Below the pieces are notes generated by a model that was not told the origin of the DNA, made no database searches, and saw only the letters and a program-made list of their open reading frames with translations. Positions 23,733 to 33,307 of a stretch of DNA of 60,886 nucleotides are shown here, one piece after another. This DNA is from Candidatus Gallacutalibacter stercoravium (lineage in GTDB: Bacteria > Bacillota > Clostridia > Oscillospirales > Acutalibacteraceae). Position 1 is the stretch's first letter. Every line of letters begins with the position of its first letter. The stretch covers positions 1-60,886 of the forward strand of contig DVJE01000026.1 of the NCBI GenBank assembly GCA_018716975.1. The letters run 5' to 3'. Position numbers and translations under genes: made by a program.

Positions 23733-24242
23733 ATGGAACAAAAGCAAATCCTCTCTTTGCTGGTGCACAACCACCCCGGCGTGCTGTTGCGCATAACGGG
23801 GCTGTTCACCCGCAGAGGATTTAATATTGACAGCCTGACGGTGAGTCCTTCTCAGGATGGGGCGTTTTCCCGCATGACCATTATGATACGCGGAGATAGC
23901 GCAACGGTGGTGCAGGTAATCCGGCAGGTGAAGAAGATAGCTGATGTAAAAAGGGTGGAGTTAGTGCCCCGGGAGCAGGCCTCTTGCGGGGAATTGCTGC
24001 TGCTAAAAATTAACGCAGCGCCGCCGCAGCGCCCGGCACTGCTGAAAAAGGCGTTGGCTCACCACGCCGCTGTGGTGGATATCGGGCCCCATTCCATGAC
24101 CTTGCAGGCCTGCGCCCTACCGGAAGAGTTGGACGAACTGGTGAGCCATTTTGTGCAAGACGGGGTGCTGGAGCTGGCCCGCACCGGGTTAACAGCCCTG
24201 CAGGCAGGGGATGCTTGTTTGCGGGCAGAGGAGAGTTTGTGA
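23733..24242 (+). CDS. ilvN: Acetolactate synthase small (regulatory) subunit
   Basis: This 169-residue protein begins with an ACT domain: ILSLLVHNHPGVLLRITGLFTRRGFNID is the family signature, followed by SLTVSPSQDGAFSRMTIM. A C-terminal domain completes the subunit. It binds valine or other branched-chain amino acids and controls the large subunit. ATG 23733 is chosen because AAAGGA at 23715-23720 would overlap the ATG at 23721. It lies 31 bases after ilvB and 71 before cimA on the same strand. Confidence 0.94.
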   Translation: MEQKQILSLLVHNHPGVLLRITGLFTRRGFNIDSLTVSPSQDGAFSRMTIMIRGDSATVVQVIRQVKKIADVKRVELVPREQASCGELLLLKINAAPPQRPALLKKALAHHAAVVDIGPHSMTLQACALPEELDELVSHFVQDGVLELARTGLTALQAGDACLRAEESL

Positions 24243-24313
24243 GTTTTAAAATAGAACGGCTAAAACGGCCCGGCAGGGTAGCCGGCCGGTTGACAGAAAG
24301 GAGTGCGGCGCAA

Positions 24314-25933
24314 ATGGAGGAAAAGAATCGTCAGGCTTGCGCAGTGGATATTCTGGATTCCACTTTGCGGGATGGGGCCCAAGGGGAAGGCATATCGTTT
24401 TCGGTGGAGGATAAGCTAAGCATTGTGCAGGCGCTGGACGGGCTGGGCGTGGCCTTTATCGAAGCGGGCAACCCCGGCTCAAACCCCAAAGATTTGGAAT
24501 TTTTTGAGCGTGCGGCCAAACTTGACTTGCGCCACGCCAGGCTGGTGGCCTTTGGCAGCACCAGGCGCAAGGGGATCAAGGCGGAGCAAGACGCAAATTT
24601 GCAGGCGCTGTTACAGGCGGGCACCAGCCATGTGGCGGTGTTTGGCAAGTGCTGGAAGCTGCACGTTACCGAAATATTGGGCACCACTTGCGAAGAGAAT
24701 TACCATATGATAGCCGATACCTGCCGCTATCTAACCCAGCAGGGAAAAACGGTGTTTTTTGACGCCGAGCATTTTTTTGACGGCTACCGAGATGATCCGG
24801 CCTTTGCCATGGGGGCGCTGGAGGCAGCGGTGCGCGGCGGCGCCGCTTGCTTGGTGCTTTGTGATACAAACGGGGCCACCTTCCCGGACGAGATAGCGGA
24901 TATCACCCGGCAGGTTGTGCAACGCTATGCGGAGGGGGAGGCTTCGGTGCAAGTGGGTATTCACACCCACAACGACCGGGGAATGGCAGTGGCCAACACA
25001 GTTATGGCCGTGCGGGCGGGCGCAAGCCATGTGCAGGGCACCTATTTGGGTTTTGGGGAACGCTGCGGCAACGCCGATCTGTCCACTATTATTCCCAACC
25101 TGCAACTAAAGCTGCAAAAATGCTGTATCCCGCCGGAAAATATGGCGCTGCTCACCCCTACCGCCCGAACGATAGCCGAGGTATCCAACGTGACTTTGCC
25201 GGGAGGGGAGCCCTACGTGGGGGGCAGCGCCTTTGCCCACAAGGCGGGTATGCACGCCGACGGGGTGCTAAAGTTATCCTCCTCCTTTGAGCATATTCAC
25301 CCCGAGCAGGTGGGCAACGAGCGTCGATTTTTAATGTCTGAAATATCGGGGCGCGCAGCGGTGCTAAGCAAGATAAAACGCATCTTGCCCCAGCTAGACC
25401 GAGATTCCCCCGAAACGCTGCGCATTATGCAGCGGCTCAAAGAGCTGGAACGGGAAGGCTACCAGTTTGAAGGGGCCGACGGCAGTTTTGAGCTGCTCAT
25501 CCGAAAGAACGCAGGAGCCTACCGCCCCTTCTTTGAACTTATCTATTATAAAATCCTCACCGGTTATCCCTCTCAACCGGGCACCAGCGCCAGCGCTACG
25601 GTAAAGGTGCGGGTGGACGGCAAAGAGCAGCTCACCGCCGCCGAGGGCAACGGCCCAGTTAACGCGCTGGACAACGGCCTGCGTGCCGCGTTGGAGGTTT
25701 TTTATCCCACTCTTGCTAAGGTACACCTGATCGATTATAAAGTGCGCGTTATGGATTCCAAAAGCGCCTCCCGCGCAACAGTGCGTGTTTTAATCACCAC
25801 AACCGACGGCAAGCGCACCTGGAGCACAGTGGGGGTATCCAGCGACGTGGTGGAGGCCAGCTGGGTGGCTTTGGTGGACTCTATTGAGTACAAGCTGCTC
25901 AAGGATGCGGAGGATATTTTCAAAGGAGAATAA
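24314..25933 (+). CDS. cimA: Citramalate synthase
   Basis: This 539-residue protein has a DRE-TIM metallolyase barrel with the entry motif DSTLRDGAQGEG (about residue 15) and the metal site HTHNDRGMAVANT near residue 219. The LeuA dimer/allosteric domain lies at the C-terminus. Length and the long insertion-free barrel match citramalate synthase (TIGR00977 type), not 2-isopropylmalate synthase, which reads DGEQ at this place. It condenses pyruvate with acetyl-CoA, giving threonine-independent isoleucine. ATG 24314 follows AAAGGA; the frame upstream overlaps ilvN. Being under an isoleucine-type T-box with ilvBN supports this assignment over leuA. Confidence 0.88.
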   Translation: MEEKNRQACAVDILDSTLRDGAQGEGISFSVEDKLSIVQALDGLGVAFIEAGNPGSNPKDLEFFERAAKLDLRHARLVAFGSTRRKGIKAEQDANLQALLQAGTSHVAVFGKCWKLHVTEILGTTCEENYHMIADTCRYLTQQGKTVFFDAEHFFDGYRDDPAFAMGALEAAVRGGAACLVLCDTNGATFPDEIADITRQVVQRYAEGEASVQVGIHTHNDRGMAVANTVMAVRAGASHVQGTYLGFGERCGNADLSTIIPNLQLKLQKCCIPPENMALLTPTARTIAEVSNVTLPGGEPYVGGSAFAHKAGMHADGVLKLSSSFEHIHPEQVGNERRFLMSEISGRAAVLSKIKRILPQLDRDSPETLRIMQRLKELEREGYQFEGADGSFELLIRKNAGAYRPFFELIYYKILTGYPSQPGTSASATVKVRVDGKEQLTAAEGNGPVNALDNGLRAALEVFYPTLAKVHLIDYKVRVMDSKSASRATVRVLITTTDGKRTWSTVGVSSDVVEASWVALVDSIEYKLLKDAEDIFKGE

Positions 25934-25975
25934 GGGCAAGGGAAACGCCGGATTTTCTTAGTTTGCAGATAGTAA

Positions 25976-26005
25976 TTGACGGTTTACTAATGGATGGTGT
26001 ATAAT
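25976..26005 (+). promoter_or_regulatory. Promoter of citrate synthase
   Basis: TTGACG (25976-25981), 18 bases, TATAAT (26000-26005), giving a start near 26012 and a leader of about 170 bases. Confidence 0.8.
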
Positions 26006-26011
26006 AACGTT

Positions 26012-26184
26012 AATTACCCTTTGAAGGACGATACTATTAGGCCGGGCGTTGGCCCGGCCGGCAACGCTGGGGAATCGTGTGCACGGGTTTGCGGCAGCCC
26101 GTTGCGCGGCCGCCGACACCCGCCGACGACGGACGGCCGCCATCCCCTGATCATCATGGTTCGGCGGAGAACAGGAGCGTGCAC
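26012..26184 (+). promoter_or_regulatory. Very GC-rich folded leader of citrate synthase
   Basis: The leader contains a perfect 8-bp hairpin GGCCGGGC/GCCCGGCC with a GTTG loop (26040-26059), then CGGCC-rich segments near 26107 and 26143 that can pair with each other. AGGAG (26173-26177) precedes the ATG. No terminator or known riboswitch pattern is visible. Confidence 0.4.
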
Positions 26185-27549
26185 ATGCCTTTTTCTAAGT
26201 TTTCCGAAATTACGCCGGAAATTATTTCTATGGCCGATCTGTGCTGCCAAAACGGCAGTATCGATCCCACGCTGTATGGCAAATACGATGTTAAACGCGG
26301 CCTGCGCGATATCAACGGCCAAGGCGTGCTGGCGGGATTAACCGAAATATCTGAGGTTTGTTCCCATAAAATCGTCAACGGTGAAAAGGTTCCCTGCGAG
26401 GGCAAGCTATATTACCGCGGCATTAATGTAGAAGATTTGGTGCGGGGTTTTTTAAAGGATAACCGTTTTGGCTTTGAAGAAACCACCTATTTGCTGCTTT
26501 TCGGCCAGCTGCCCAACAAGCAGCAGCTAAAGGATTTTCAAGAGCAGCTTGCCTATTACCGCACCCTGCCCACTGCCTTCGTGCGGGATATTATCATGAA
26601 GGCTCCCAGCCGTGATATGATGAACACTCTGGCGCGCGGCGTTTTAACGCTGTATGCCTACGATGAGAAGGCCGACGATATTTCTATTCCCAATGTGCTG
26701 CGCCAGTCGCTGCAGCTTATTGCCCTCTTCCCGCTGTTTTCAGTGTACGGCTACCAGGCCTATCGGCATTATCATGACGGGCAAAGCCTGTTTATCCATA
26801 TGCCGCAGCCGGAGCTTTCCACTGCCGAGAATATTTTATATACCCTGCGTGCCGACAGCAAATATTCCGAGCTAGAGGCCAAGATTCTGGATATCGCTTT
26901 GGTGCTGCACGCCGAGCACGGCGGCGGTAACAACTCATCCTTCACCACCCATGTGGTTTCCTCTTCGGGCACCGATACTTATTCCACTGTGGCGGCGGCG
27001 TTGGGTTCTTTGAAAGGGCCCAAGCACGGCGGCGCCAACATCAAAGTGGTTAAGATGTTTGACGATATGAAAAACAATGTGCGCGATTATACCGATGAGG
27101 AAGAGGTTGGCTGCTACCTGCGCAAGCTGCTGCACAAAGAGGCGTTTGACAAGGCCGGCCTAATTTACGGTATGGGCCATGCGGTTTACTCCCTGTCGGA
27201 TCCCCGCGCCAATATTTTCCGTTCCTTTGTAAAGAGCCTTTCGGAAGAAAAAGGCCGGCAGGAGGAATTTCAGCTTTACTCTTTGGTGGAACAGCTGGCC
27301 CCCAAGATCATCGGCGAAGAGCGCAAGATCTATAAGGGCGTTAGCGCCAATGTGGACTTTTACAGCGGCTTTGTTTACAGTATGCTGGATTTGCCCCTGG
27401 AGCTGTACACCCCCATCTTTGCCATTGCCCGTATCTCCGGTTGGAGCGCCCACCGGATTGAGGAGCTGATTAACGCCGGCAAGATTATACGGCCCGCCTA
27501 TAAAAACGTGTTGCCGCTGCAGGAATATAAGCCTTTGGACGAACGGTAA
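26185..27549 (+). CDS. gltA: Citrate synthase
   Basis: This 454-residue citrate/2-methylcitrate synthase family protein condenses acetyl-CoA with oxaloacetate. Conserved active-site segments are the helix HAEHGGGNNSSFTTHVVSS near residue 240, GPKHGGANIKVV near 275 and GMGHAVYSLSDPRA near 330 with the catalytic His; Arg/Asp contacts follow towards the C-terminus. ATG 26185 has AGGAG seven bases upstream; upstream in-frame codons fall in the GC-rich leader. It is monocistronic. In this setting it would supply glutamate precursors; aconitase and isocitrate dehydrogenase are not in the window. Confidence 0.94.
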   Translation: MPFSKFSEITPEIISMADLCCQNGSIDPTLYGKYDVKRGLRDINGQGVLAGLTEISEVCSHKIVNGEKVPCEGKLYYRGINVEDLVRGFLKDNRFGFEETTYLLLFGQLPNKQQLKDFQEQLAYYRTLPTAFVRDIIMKAPSRDMMNTLARGVLTLYAYDEKADDISIPNVLRQSLQLIALFPLFSVYGYQAYRHYHDGQSLFIHMPQPELSTAENILYTLRADSKYSELEAKILDIALVLHAEHGGGNNSSFTTHVVSSSGTDTYSTVAAALGSLKGPKHGGANIKVVKMFDDMKNNVRDYTDEEEVGCYLRKLLHKEAFDKAGLIYGMGHAVYSLSDPRANIFRSFVKSLSEEKGRQEEFQLYSLVEQLAPKIIGEERKIYKGVSANVDFYSGFVYSMLDLPLELYTPIFAIARISGWSAHRIEELINAGKIIRPAYKNVLPLQEYKPLDER

Positions 27550-27625
27550 GCCGTTGCATAGCTTTCTAGGCAGCGCCGATATTTTGAGCCATACAAGAGC
27601 AATCCCTGATAAGGGCGCGCAAGTG

Positions 27626-27664
27626 AAAAACGGAGATGCCGCAAATTTTTGTGGCATCTCCGTT
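27626..27664. terminator. Bidirectional terminator between citrate synthase and YdcF-like gene
   Basis: A 13-bp stem (AAACGGAGATGCC / GGCATCTCCGTTT) with flanking A and T residues lies between the convergent genes. Confidence 0.85.
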
Positions 27665-27703
27665 TGGTACATGCAGAAAAATATTTTTATTTTATCTTAT
27701 TGA

Positions 27704-28510
27704 TTATCCCAGTGCTGCGCGGCCCGAGGAGGGGAGCTCCTGCTTTAACAAAAGGTAAGCTTGCAGCACCGGCTGGGGAATATCCACATGGGGGATAAAT
27801 CCCTTGCCTTTTGGCCCGTAGCCGTCTTTATCGTCGCGCAGGCGGGGAATTTCCCCCATCAATAGCGAAAGATACCGCTCGCGGCTCCAGGGGCTTTGCC
27901 CAAAGGGCAGCGGGTTTAGAGCAGTGTCCACCTGAGGGATGAAGGGGGCGAAACTGATAAGGCGTGCTTGCGGCAGAAATTGGCGAAAACTGTAATGGGT
28001 GCGCTGCTGCATGGTGGGATCTTGCATCAGCACCAAGGGGGAACGATTCTCAGAGCGCAGCAGTTGGGCGGAATAGGCGGCATTTTCTCCGCAGTTGGTG
28101 GAGCGGTCTTCCACCAAAAGTGCGGCGCTGGGCACCTTCCAGCAATGGGTGAGTAGATGGGCGAAGATTCCCGCTTCGGTGCAGGAAGCGTCGGGCAACC
28201 CGGCGGCCGCTGGTCCGTAGATGGGATGAGAAGCCACAGCCTGGCGCAGCAATGCGGTGGAATGGCCCACGCCACCGCTGAGCAAAATACGCCCCCAAAG
28301 GCCGCGCTGCCAGGTTTGCGCGGCTAGGCGAACGGTATCCAGCACAGCGCTGCACAGCACAACAAGAACACCCTCTCCCGGGGCGACGCCGGCTTGCCCC
28401 AGGGCCTGCTGCGTTAGGGCGAGGATATCCCGGCGGGCAAGATAGCACCCCAATAAGTTGGCGGCTTGCTGCATGGATGCGCCTATGGCGGAAGGGGAAG
28501 TAGCGGGCAT
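27704..28510 (-). CDS. YdcF/DUF218 family protein
   Basis: This 268-residue protein of the DUF218 (YdcF/SanA-like) fold has LVVLCSAVLDTVRLA near residue 48, the ligand-loop ILLSGGVGHST near 75, EDRSTNCGENAAYSAQLL near 132 and LMQDPTMQQRTHYSF. Some homologues bind S-adenosylmethionine, and others act in envelope or vancomycin-related functions. This one has no signal peptide and is therefore cytosolic, like YdcF. ATG 28510 lies eight bases after AGGAGG. It is divergent from leuC. Confidence 0.85.
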   Translation of the reverse strand: MPATSPSAIGASMQQAANLLGCYLARRDILALTQQALGQAGVAPGEGVLVVLCSAVLDTVRLAAQTWQRGLWGRILLSGGVGHSTALLRQAVASHPIYGPAAAGLPDASCTEAGIFAHLLTHCWKVPSAALLVEDRSTNCGENAAYSAQLLRSENRSPLVLMQDPTMQQRTHYSFRQFLPQARLISFAPFIPQVDTALNPLPFGQSPWSRERYLSLLMGEIPRLRDDKDGYGPKGKGFIPHVDIPQPVLQAYLLLKQELPSSGRAALG

Positions 28511-28827
28511 TTTGATTACCTCCTATTTGGTAAGTGCAAATAGCGCCTGATAAAAGGAAATAAGCGATTTTAAAACGGTTATGAGCAAGATACACCTTTA
28601 TCGTACCACATGCTGGGCACTTGCGCCAGTGCAAGCGGTTATAGACAGAAAAAAGAGTGAGCCGTTTCGGACGGTTTGGTAAGATTGTAGCATGCTTTAC
28701 ATTCTTATTCGCCCAGTTGCGTCATAATCAAAACACACGGTATCCGCAACAGATTCGCTATATCTCCGCAGCCGGTTGCGCACAAGAGCCGCGGAGCTGA
28801 TATAAGGTAAGAAAGGATGATTTTATT
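28511..28827. other. Divergent intergenic region of ydcF-like gene and leuC
   Basis: About 317 bases without a gene. It contains small dyads (CCGT/ACGG near 28661; CTCCGC and GCGGAG flanking the leuC ribosome site region) but no convincing -35/-10 pair on the plus strand. A weak extended -10 (TGGTACGAT) faces ydcF on the minus strand. leuC control is not resolved. Confidence 0.4.
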
Positions 28828-30120
28828 ATGGGAATGACCATGTCGCAAAAAATCCTGGCGGCCCATGCCGGGCTGGAAGAGGTAAAACCCGGCCAGCTGA
28901 TTGAAGCCAAGCTGGATATGGTGCTGGGCAACGACATCACCTCCCCCGTGGCGGTGAATGAGTTTGAAAAATGCGGCGCCCGCTCGGTGTTTGATAAAAG
29001 CAAAATTGCCATTGTGATGGATCATTTTACCCCCAATAAAGATATCAAATCGGCCGAAAATTGCCGCCAGCTGCGCAATTTTGCCAATCAATATGATTTG
29101 CTGCATTGCTACGATGTAGGCCGGATGGGCATTGAGCACGCCCTGTTGCCCGAAAAGGGCTTGGTGGGCCCCGGCAGCCTGGTGATTGGCGCCGATTCCC
29201 ACACCTGCACCTATGGCGCGCTGGGGGCATTTTCCACCGGCGTTGGTTCCACCGATATGGCGGCCGGTATGATCTCGGGCAAGGCGTGGTTTAAAGTGCC
29301 CTCTGCTATTAAGTTTACGCTAACAGGCAAGCCAGCAAAATGGGTGAGCGGTAAAGATGTGATTTTACACATCATCGGCATGATTGGCGTGGACGGCGCA
29401 CTGTACCGTTCTATGGAGTTTGCCGGGGACGGGCTGGCTTACCTATCGATTGACGATAGGCTGTGCATCGCCAACATGGCTATAGAGGCGGGAGCTAAGA
29501 ACGGGATCTTCCCGGTGGACGACATCACCCGCGCTTATACCCAAGGGCGCTTCCAGGGCCAGGCGGTAGAATACCAAGCGGATCCCGACGCGGAGTATGA
29601 GGCGGAATATGTGATTGATTTAAGCCAGTTGCGCCCCACGGTGGCTTTTCCCCATCTGCCGGAAAACACCAAAACCATTGACAACGCCGGCGAGGTAAAG
29701 ATCGATCAGGCGGTGATCGGTTCGTGCACCAACGGCCGTATTTCTGATTTGCGCATTGCAGCGGCTGTGATGAAGGGCAAAAAGGTGGCGCCAGGCGTGC
29801 GCTGCATCATTATCCCCGGCACCCAAGAGATTTGGCTGCAGGCCATGCACGAAGGGCTGTTTGATATTTTTGTGCAGGCGGGCGCCGTAGTATCCACCCC
29901 CACTTGCGGCCCTTGCTTGGGCGGGCATATGGGTATTTTGGGCAAAGGAGAGCGGGCGGTTTCCACCACAAACCGCAACTTTGTGGGGCGTATGGGCCAC
30001 GTGGAATCCGAGGTTTACCTGGCCAGCCCCGCAGTAGCCGCCGCCAGCGCCGTAACCGGCTATATTACCGATCCTGAAAAGGTTGCCCCCAACGCCTGCG
30101 GGTGCGGCGAAGAGGAATAA
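28828..30120 (+). CDS. leuC: 3-isopropylmalate dehydratase large subunit
   Basis: This 430-residue aconitase-family protein binds a 4Fe-4S cluster through C300 in IGSCTNGR and C360/C363 in TCGPCLGG, the ligand spacing of the short bacterial/archaeal LeuC type. The substrate segment [19 protein letters not shown] lies near residue 125. It isomerises 2-isopropylmalate and, in organisms with citramalate synthase, also citramalate to 3-methylmalate. ATG 28828 follows AAGAAAGGA. leuD follows 60 bases later. leuB and leuA are not in this window. Confidence 0.94.
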   Translation: MGMTMSQKILAAHAGLEEVKPGQLIEAKLDMVLGNDITSPVAVNEFEKCGARSVFDKSKIAIVMDHFTPNKDIKSAENCRQLRNFANQYDLLHCYDVGRMGIEHALLPEKGLVGPGSLVIGADSHTCTYGALGAFSTGVGSTDMAAGMISGKAWFKVPSAIKFTLTGKPAKWVSGKDVILHIIGMIGVDGALYRSMEFAGDGLAYLSIDDRLCIANMAIEAGAKNGIFPVDDITRAYTQGRFQGQAVEYQADPDAEYEAEYVIDLSQLRPTVAFPHLPENTKTIDNAGEVKIDQAVIGSCTNGRISDLRIAAAVMKGKKVAPGVRCIIIPGTQEIWLQAMHEGLFDIFVQAGAVVSTPTCGPCLGGHMGILGKGERAVSTTNRNFVGRMGHVESEVYLASPAVAAASAVTGYITDPEKVAPNACGCGEEE

Positions 30121-30183
30121 TAAGAACAGTTGTAAATAGACGGCACGCAAATTGCACACAGCTGAATGAAGGGAGCACAGAAA

Positions 30184-30666
30184 ATGAAGGCACATGGAAG
30201 AGTTCATAAATACGGCGACAATGTGGATACCGATGTGATTATCCCGGCGCGGTATCTCAATACCGCTTCTCATCAGGAGTTGGCCGCCCACTGCATGGAG
30301 GATATTGACAAGGAGTTCATTCACAAGGTAAAGCCCGGCGATATTATGGTTGCCAAAAAGAATTTTGGCTGCGGTTCCTCCCGGGAACACGCCCCCATTG
30401 CCATTCAGGCATCGGGGATCTCCTGCGTGATCGCCTCCACCTTTGCCCGCATCTTCTACCGCAACGCTATCAATATTGGGTTGGCGATTATGGAATGCGA
30501 CGAGGCAGCGGAGGACATCCAGGACGGCGATGAGGTGGAAGTGGATTACGACACCGGGCTGATTACCAACCTAACCACAGGGAAAACCTACCAGGCGGAG
30601 CCTTTCCCGCCCTTTATTCAAAACATCATCCAAAAGGGCGGGCTGCTCAACAGCATTACCCAGTAA
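30184..30666 (+). CDS. leuD: 3-isopropylmalate dehydratase small subunit
   Basis: This 160-residue swivel-domain subunit has the family signature [11 protein letters not shown] near residue 17, [15 protein letters not shown] near 56 and [16 protein letters not shown] near 84. It completes the LeuCD enzyme. ATG 30184 is chosen because the ribosome site GAAGGGAG (30167-30174) covers the alternative ATG at 30166. It ends the operon before a strong terminator. Confidence 0.95.
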   Translation: MKAHGRVHKYGDNVDTDVIIPARYLNTASHQELAAHCMEDIDKEFIHKVKPGDIMVAKKNFGCGSSREHAPIAIQASGISCVIASTFARIFYRNAINIGLAIMECDEAAEDIQDGDEVEVDYDTGLITNLTTGKTYQAEPFPPFIQNIIQKGGLLNSITQ

Positions 30667-30712
30667 GGCTTTACGTCTTAGCACGAAACGGAGCAGCAAA
30701 ACAAGAAAAATA

Positions 30713-30752
30713 AGCAACAGGCCGAAAGAAGCATCTTTCGGCCTGTTGCTTT
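30713..30752 (+). terminator. leuCD terminator
   Basis: A 17-bp stem (AGCAACAGGCCGAAAGA / TCTTTCGGCCTGTTGCT) with a four-base loop and a short trailing TT, 45 bases after leuD. Confidence 0.85.
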
Positions 30753-30847
30753 GCCAAAGGGCGGTGTGCTATCATAAAACCGCCGGCATCAACCTGCATC
30801 AATAAAAAGATAGATAAATTTTCGCCACAGTAAAAGGAGGGGACGGC

Positions 30848-31561
30848 TTGGAACTGGTAATTCGCCAAGATATCAAACAATATTTAGAAGAATTAGAACA
30901 ATGGCTGGAGCAAACCAAAGATGCCCCGGTAGAAGATATGAGCGGCTTTTTCTCTGCTAGGCTGGGGGACTATGAGCAGCACATGGCCTTGTGGAAGGAG
31001 GCCTATCAAAAATTTGCGCGGCTGTTGCCGCCGGAATGTGAGAAAGTATTGGATTTAGGCTGCGGCACAGGCCTGGAATTAGATGAAATCTACCGCCTGC
31101 GGCCTGATGTACAGGTAACGGGCGTGGATCTTTGTAAGGACATGCTGGGCCAGCTGCGGCAAAAGCATCCCGATAAGCCGCTTACCCTTATTTGCCAAGA
31201 CTATTTTCAGTATGATATGGGGCAGGAGCAGTGGGATGCGGTGATTTCCTTTGAAAGCCTGCACCATTTTTTATCGGAAAAGAAAGGGCGGCTGTATCAA
31301 AAGATATACACCGGCCTGCGCCGTGGCGGCGTGTTTTTGTTGGGGGATTATATCGCCTGCTGCCCGCAAGAGGAGCGTATGTTGCAAGAGGTATACCTGG
31401 AAAAGCGCCAGCGTTACCACGTGCCGGAGGAAGCGTTTATCCATTTGGATATTCCGTTGACATTGGAGTGCGAGCTGGATTTGTTGCGGCAAGCCGGTTT
31501 TGGCAGCCCCACAGCAGTAGATAGCATCCAGGGCGCCACCTTTTTAGTGGCGCAAAAATAA
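30848..31561 (+). CDS. Class I SAM-dependent methyltransferase
   Basis: This 237-residue protein has the Rossmann methyltransferase motifs: VLDLGCGTGLELD near residue 63 (motif I), VTGVDLCKDML (II), WDAVISFESLHHF (IV) and LRRGGVFLLGDY (V). The substrate is unknown. The start is TTG 30848, seven bases after AAGGAGGGG; no ATG precedes motif I at a suitable place. The N-terminal 50 residues are helical. It stands alone between two terminators. Confidence 0.85.
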   Translation: MELVIRQDIKQYLEELEQWLEQTKDAPVEDMSGFFSARLGDYEQHMALWKEAYQKFARLLPPECEKVLDLGCGTGLELDEIYRLRPDVQVTGVDLCKDMLGQLRQKHPDKPLTLICQDYFQYDMGQEQWDAVISFESLHHFLSEKKGRLYQKIYTGLRRGGVFLLGDYIACCPQEERMLQEVYLEKRQRYHVPEEAFIHLDIPLTLECELDLLRQAGFGSPTAVDSIQGATFLVAQK

Positions 31562-31582
31562 AGCGTTGTTGTATGTAACATC

Positions 31583-31619
31583 AAAACAGGAGGGCCGGAT
31601 ATTCCAGCCCTCCTGTTTT
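31583..31619. terminator. Methyltransferase terminator (bidirectional)
   Basis: A 13-bp stem with arms AAAACAGGAGGGC and GCCCTCCTGTTTT and an 11-base loop, between the methyltransferase and the convergent DUF2461 gene. Confidence 0.88.
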
Positions 31620-31713
31620 CGCATATGTGTTTTAAAAATATATGGCGCGTGACATGGCGCGCGGCGTATGGATTACAGCCCAAACTCTTTTGCATATTTG
31701 CAAACCTCTGCAT

Positions 31714-32457
31714 TTAATCCCAATCCATATCGTGGGGATCGATACCCCGGGCCTGCTGGGCATTGCGGGCCGCTTGGTTTTGTAATTCCTGTGTGGCAGC
31801 GTGCAGCAAAAAGCGGTAGATAGGGGCCAACTTTTGAAACCCGGCGATCAAATGCTCGGCTAGATGATCAGAAAACAATAAATCAAAATCGGTGCAGCGG
31901 GCGTTAAAGCTGATATTGCGCCGTTCCAGCCATTGGCTTTGAGCGGGCGGCTTATCGGCAAAGTGGGGGCGCTTGTAGCACTCGCCCTCCATTACAAAAA
32001 CTTTTTGCCGTGAAAAAGCCTTTTGAGCCGCAGAAAAAGCGGGATCCTCCGCCAACACCAGGGAGCGGAGGGTGTTCATATAGCCGGTGGAAGCGTGGTA
32101 AAAGCCGCACCCATAAACAAACCCTTGGGCGCTGATTTCAAAGTAGCAGCCGGGATAATCGCTGCCGTGCATCCTATCTCCTCGTTTAAAAATGAGCCAC
32201 ATATTGTCGCGGTATAAAGCAGGATCGTGGGAATAACGGGTATCCCGCCAAACCCGGCTGATGGTGCGATCCACCCGGGGCTCGGTGGTGAACTGATCGT
32301 CAAGCTTTAGCATCGTGGGGGTGAGGGCGGCCACCAGCTCTTTAAACGGCGTGATGACAAAACGATTGTAGCTATTTTTATGTTGCCCAAACCATTCACG
32401 GCTGTCGTGCAGCCGGTTTTCTATTAAAAAATCTAGGGTTTGTTTTGAAAAGGGCAT
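31714..32457 (-). CDS. DUF2461 (TIGR02453) family protein
   Basis: This 247-residue protein matches DUF2461 throughout: NRLHDSREWFGQHKNSYNRFV near residue 14, DRTISRVWRDTRYSHDPALYRD near 64 and FEISAQGFVYGCGFYHA near 106. The function is unknown; the fold family occurs widely in gut bacteria and plants. ATG 32457 lies behind AGGAGG. rsmE lies upstream on the same strand, with a 49-base gap, so co-transcription is likely. Confidence 0.88.
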   Translation of the reverse strand: MPFSKQTLDFLIENRLHDSREWFGQHKNSYNRFVITPFKELVAALTPTMLKLDDQFTTEPRVDRTISRVWRDTRYSHDPALYRDNMWLIFKRGDRMHGSDYPGCYFEISAQGFVYGCGFYHASTGYMNTLRSLVLAEDPAFSAAQKAFSRQKVFVMEGECYKRPHFADKPPAQSQWLERRNISFNARCTDFDLLFSDHLAEHLIAGFQKLAPIYRFLLHAATQELQNQAARNAQQARGIDPHDMDWD

Positions 32458-32506
32458 GGGGCATCCTCCTAACTGCCGAACATTTTATCAAAGAGGCGGT
32501 GTTGGC

Positions 32507-33229
32507 CTATTGCAGATTTCCGCTAAGCAACATCAATGCCGTGAGAGCGGCCAAGGGGGCTGTATCGGTGCGCAAAATGCGCGGCCCCAGGGTGGCGGGG
32601 GATAAGCCGCTGTCCAACGCTTGCTGTACCTCTTGCAAGGCAAAACCGCCCTCTGGCCCAATAAAGACCGCAGCGGTTTGCGTGCCGGCGGGCATTAATT
32701 CGTTTAGCGTGCCGCCGCCCCCCTCGTAAAAGAGCAGCCGGCATTGGGCTTGCCCGGCGCGCTCCAACGCTTGGGAAAAATCCAGCAGCGGCGTGATTTG
32801 AGGCACCAGGCCGCGGCCGCTTTGCTTGGCGGCTTCGGCGGCTATTTTTTGCCAGCGCGCAATTTTCTTTTGCGCACCCTGCCGGTCGGGACGGGAAACA
32901 CACCGCTCGGTGAGGATAGGGGCAATTTCATAAACTCCCAATTCCACCGCTTTTTGCACCACGTAGTCCATGCGGTCCCCTTTGGGCAACGCCTGATACA
33001 AAGTTACCCGCAGGCTGGGTTCGCTGCGGCACGGCTCGCGGCCTTCTACTTGCAGCTCTACGGCTTGGGGCGAAACCGAGGAAACCACGCAGCGGTAATC
33101 GGTGGCGCCGTCGCAAAGGGTTAACTGTTCACCGGGGCGCATACGCAGCGATTTGGCAATGTGCTGGGCGTCGCCGCCGGTAACGATATAACTGTCGCCC
33201 GATATGGGGGGAACAAAAAACCTGGGCAT
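32507..33229 (-). CDS. rsmE: 16S rRNA (uracil-1498-N3) methyltransferase
   Basis: This 240-residue SPOUT enzyme methylates U1498 of 16S rRNA. It starts MPRFFVPP as usual, with GGDAQHIAKSLRMRPGE near residue 18 (PUA-like part). The knot carries AVFIGPEGGFALQE near 190 and LGPRILRTDTAPLAAL near 215, which bind SAM. ATG 33229 follows AAGGAG. The usual neighbour prmA is absent upstream. Confidence 0.95.
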   Translation of the reverse strand: MPRFFVPPISGDSYIVTGGDAQHIAKSLRMRPGEQLTLCDGATDYRCVVSSVSPQAVELQVEGREPCRSEPSLRVTLYQALPKGDRMDYVVQKAVELGVYEIAPILTERCVSRPDRQGAQKKIARWQKIAAEAAKQSGRGLVPQITPLLDFSQALERAGQAQCRLLFYEGGGGTLNELMPAGTQTAAVFIGPEGGFALQEVQQALDSGLSPATLGPRILRTDTAPLAALTALMLLSGNLQ

Positions 33230-33307
33230 GTCTACACTCCTTGCAGTCCGGCGCGCAAATGAACGAGCCGGGCGGATTTGTTTATGGAATCTATAGCAAA
33301 ATAAAAA

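Noticed and set aside
24314-25933. cimA as 2-isopropylmalate synthase (leuA)
   Set aside because: The entry motif reads RDGAQGEG, length and layout fit citramalate synthase, and the operon has an isoleucine-type T-box.
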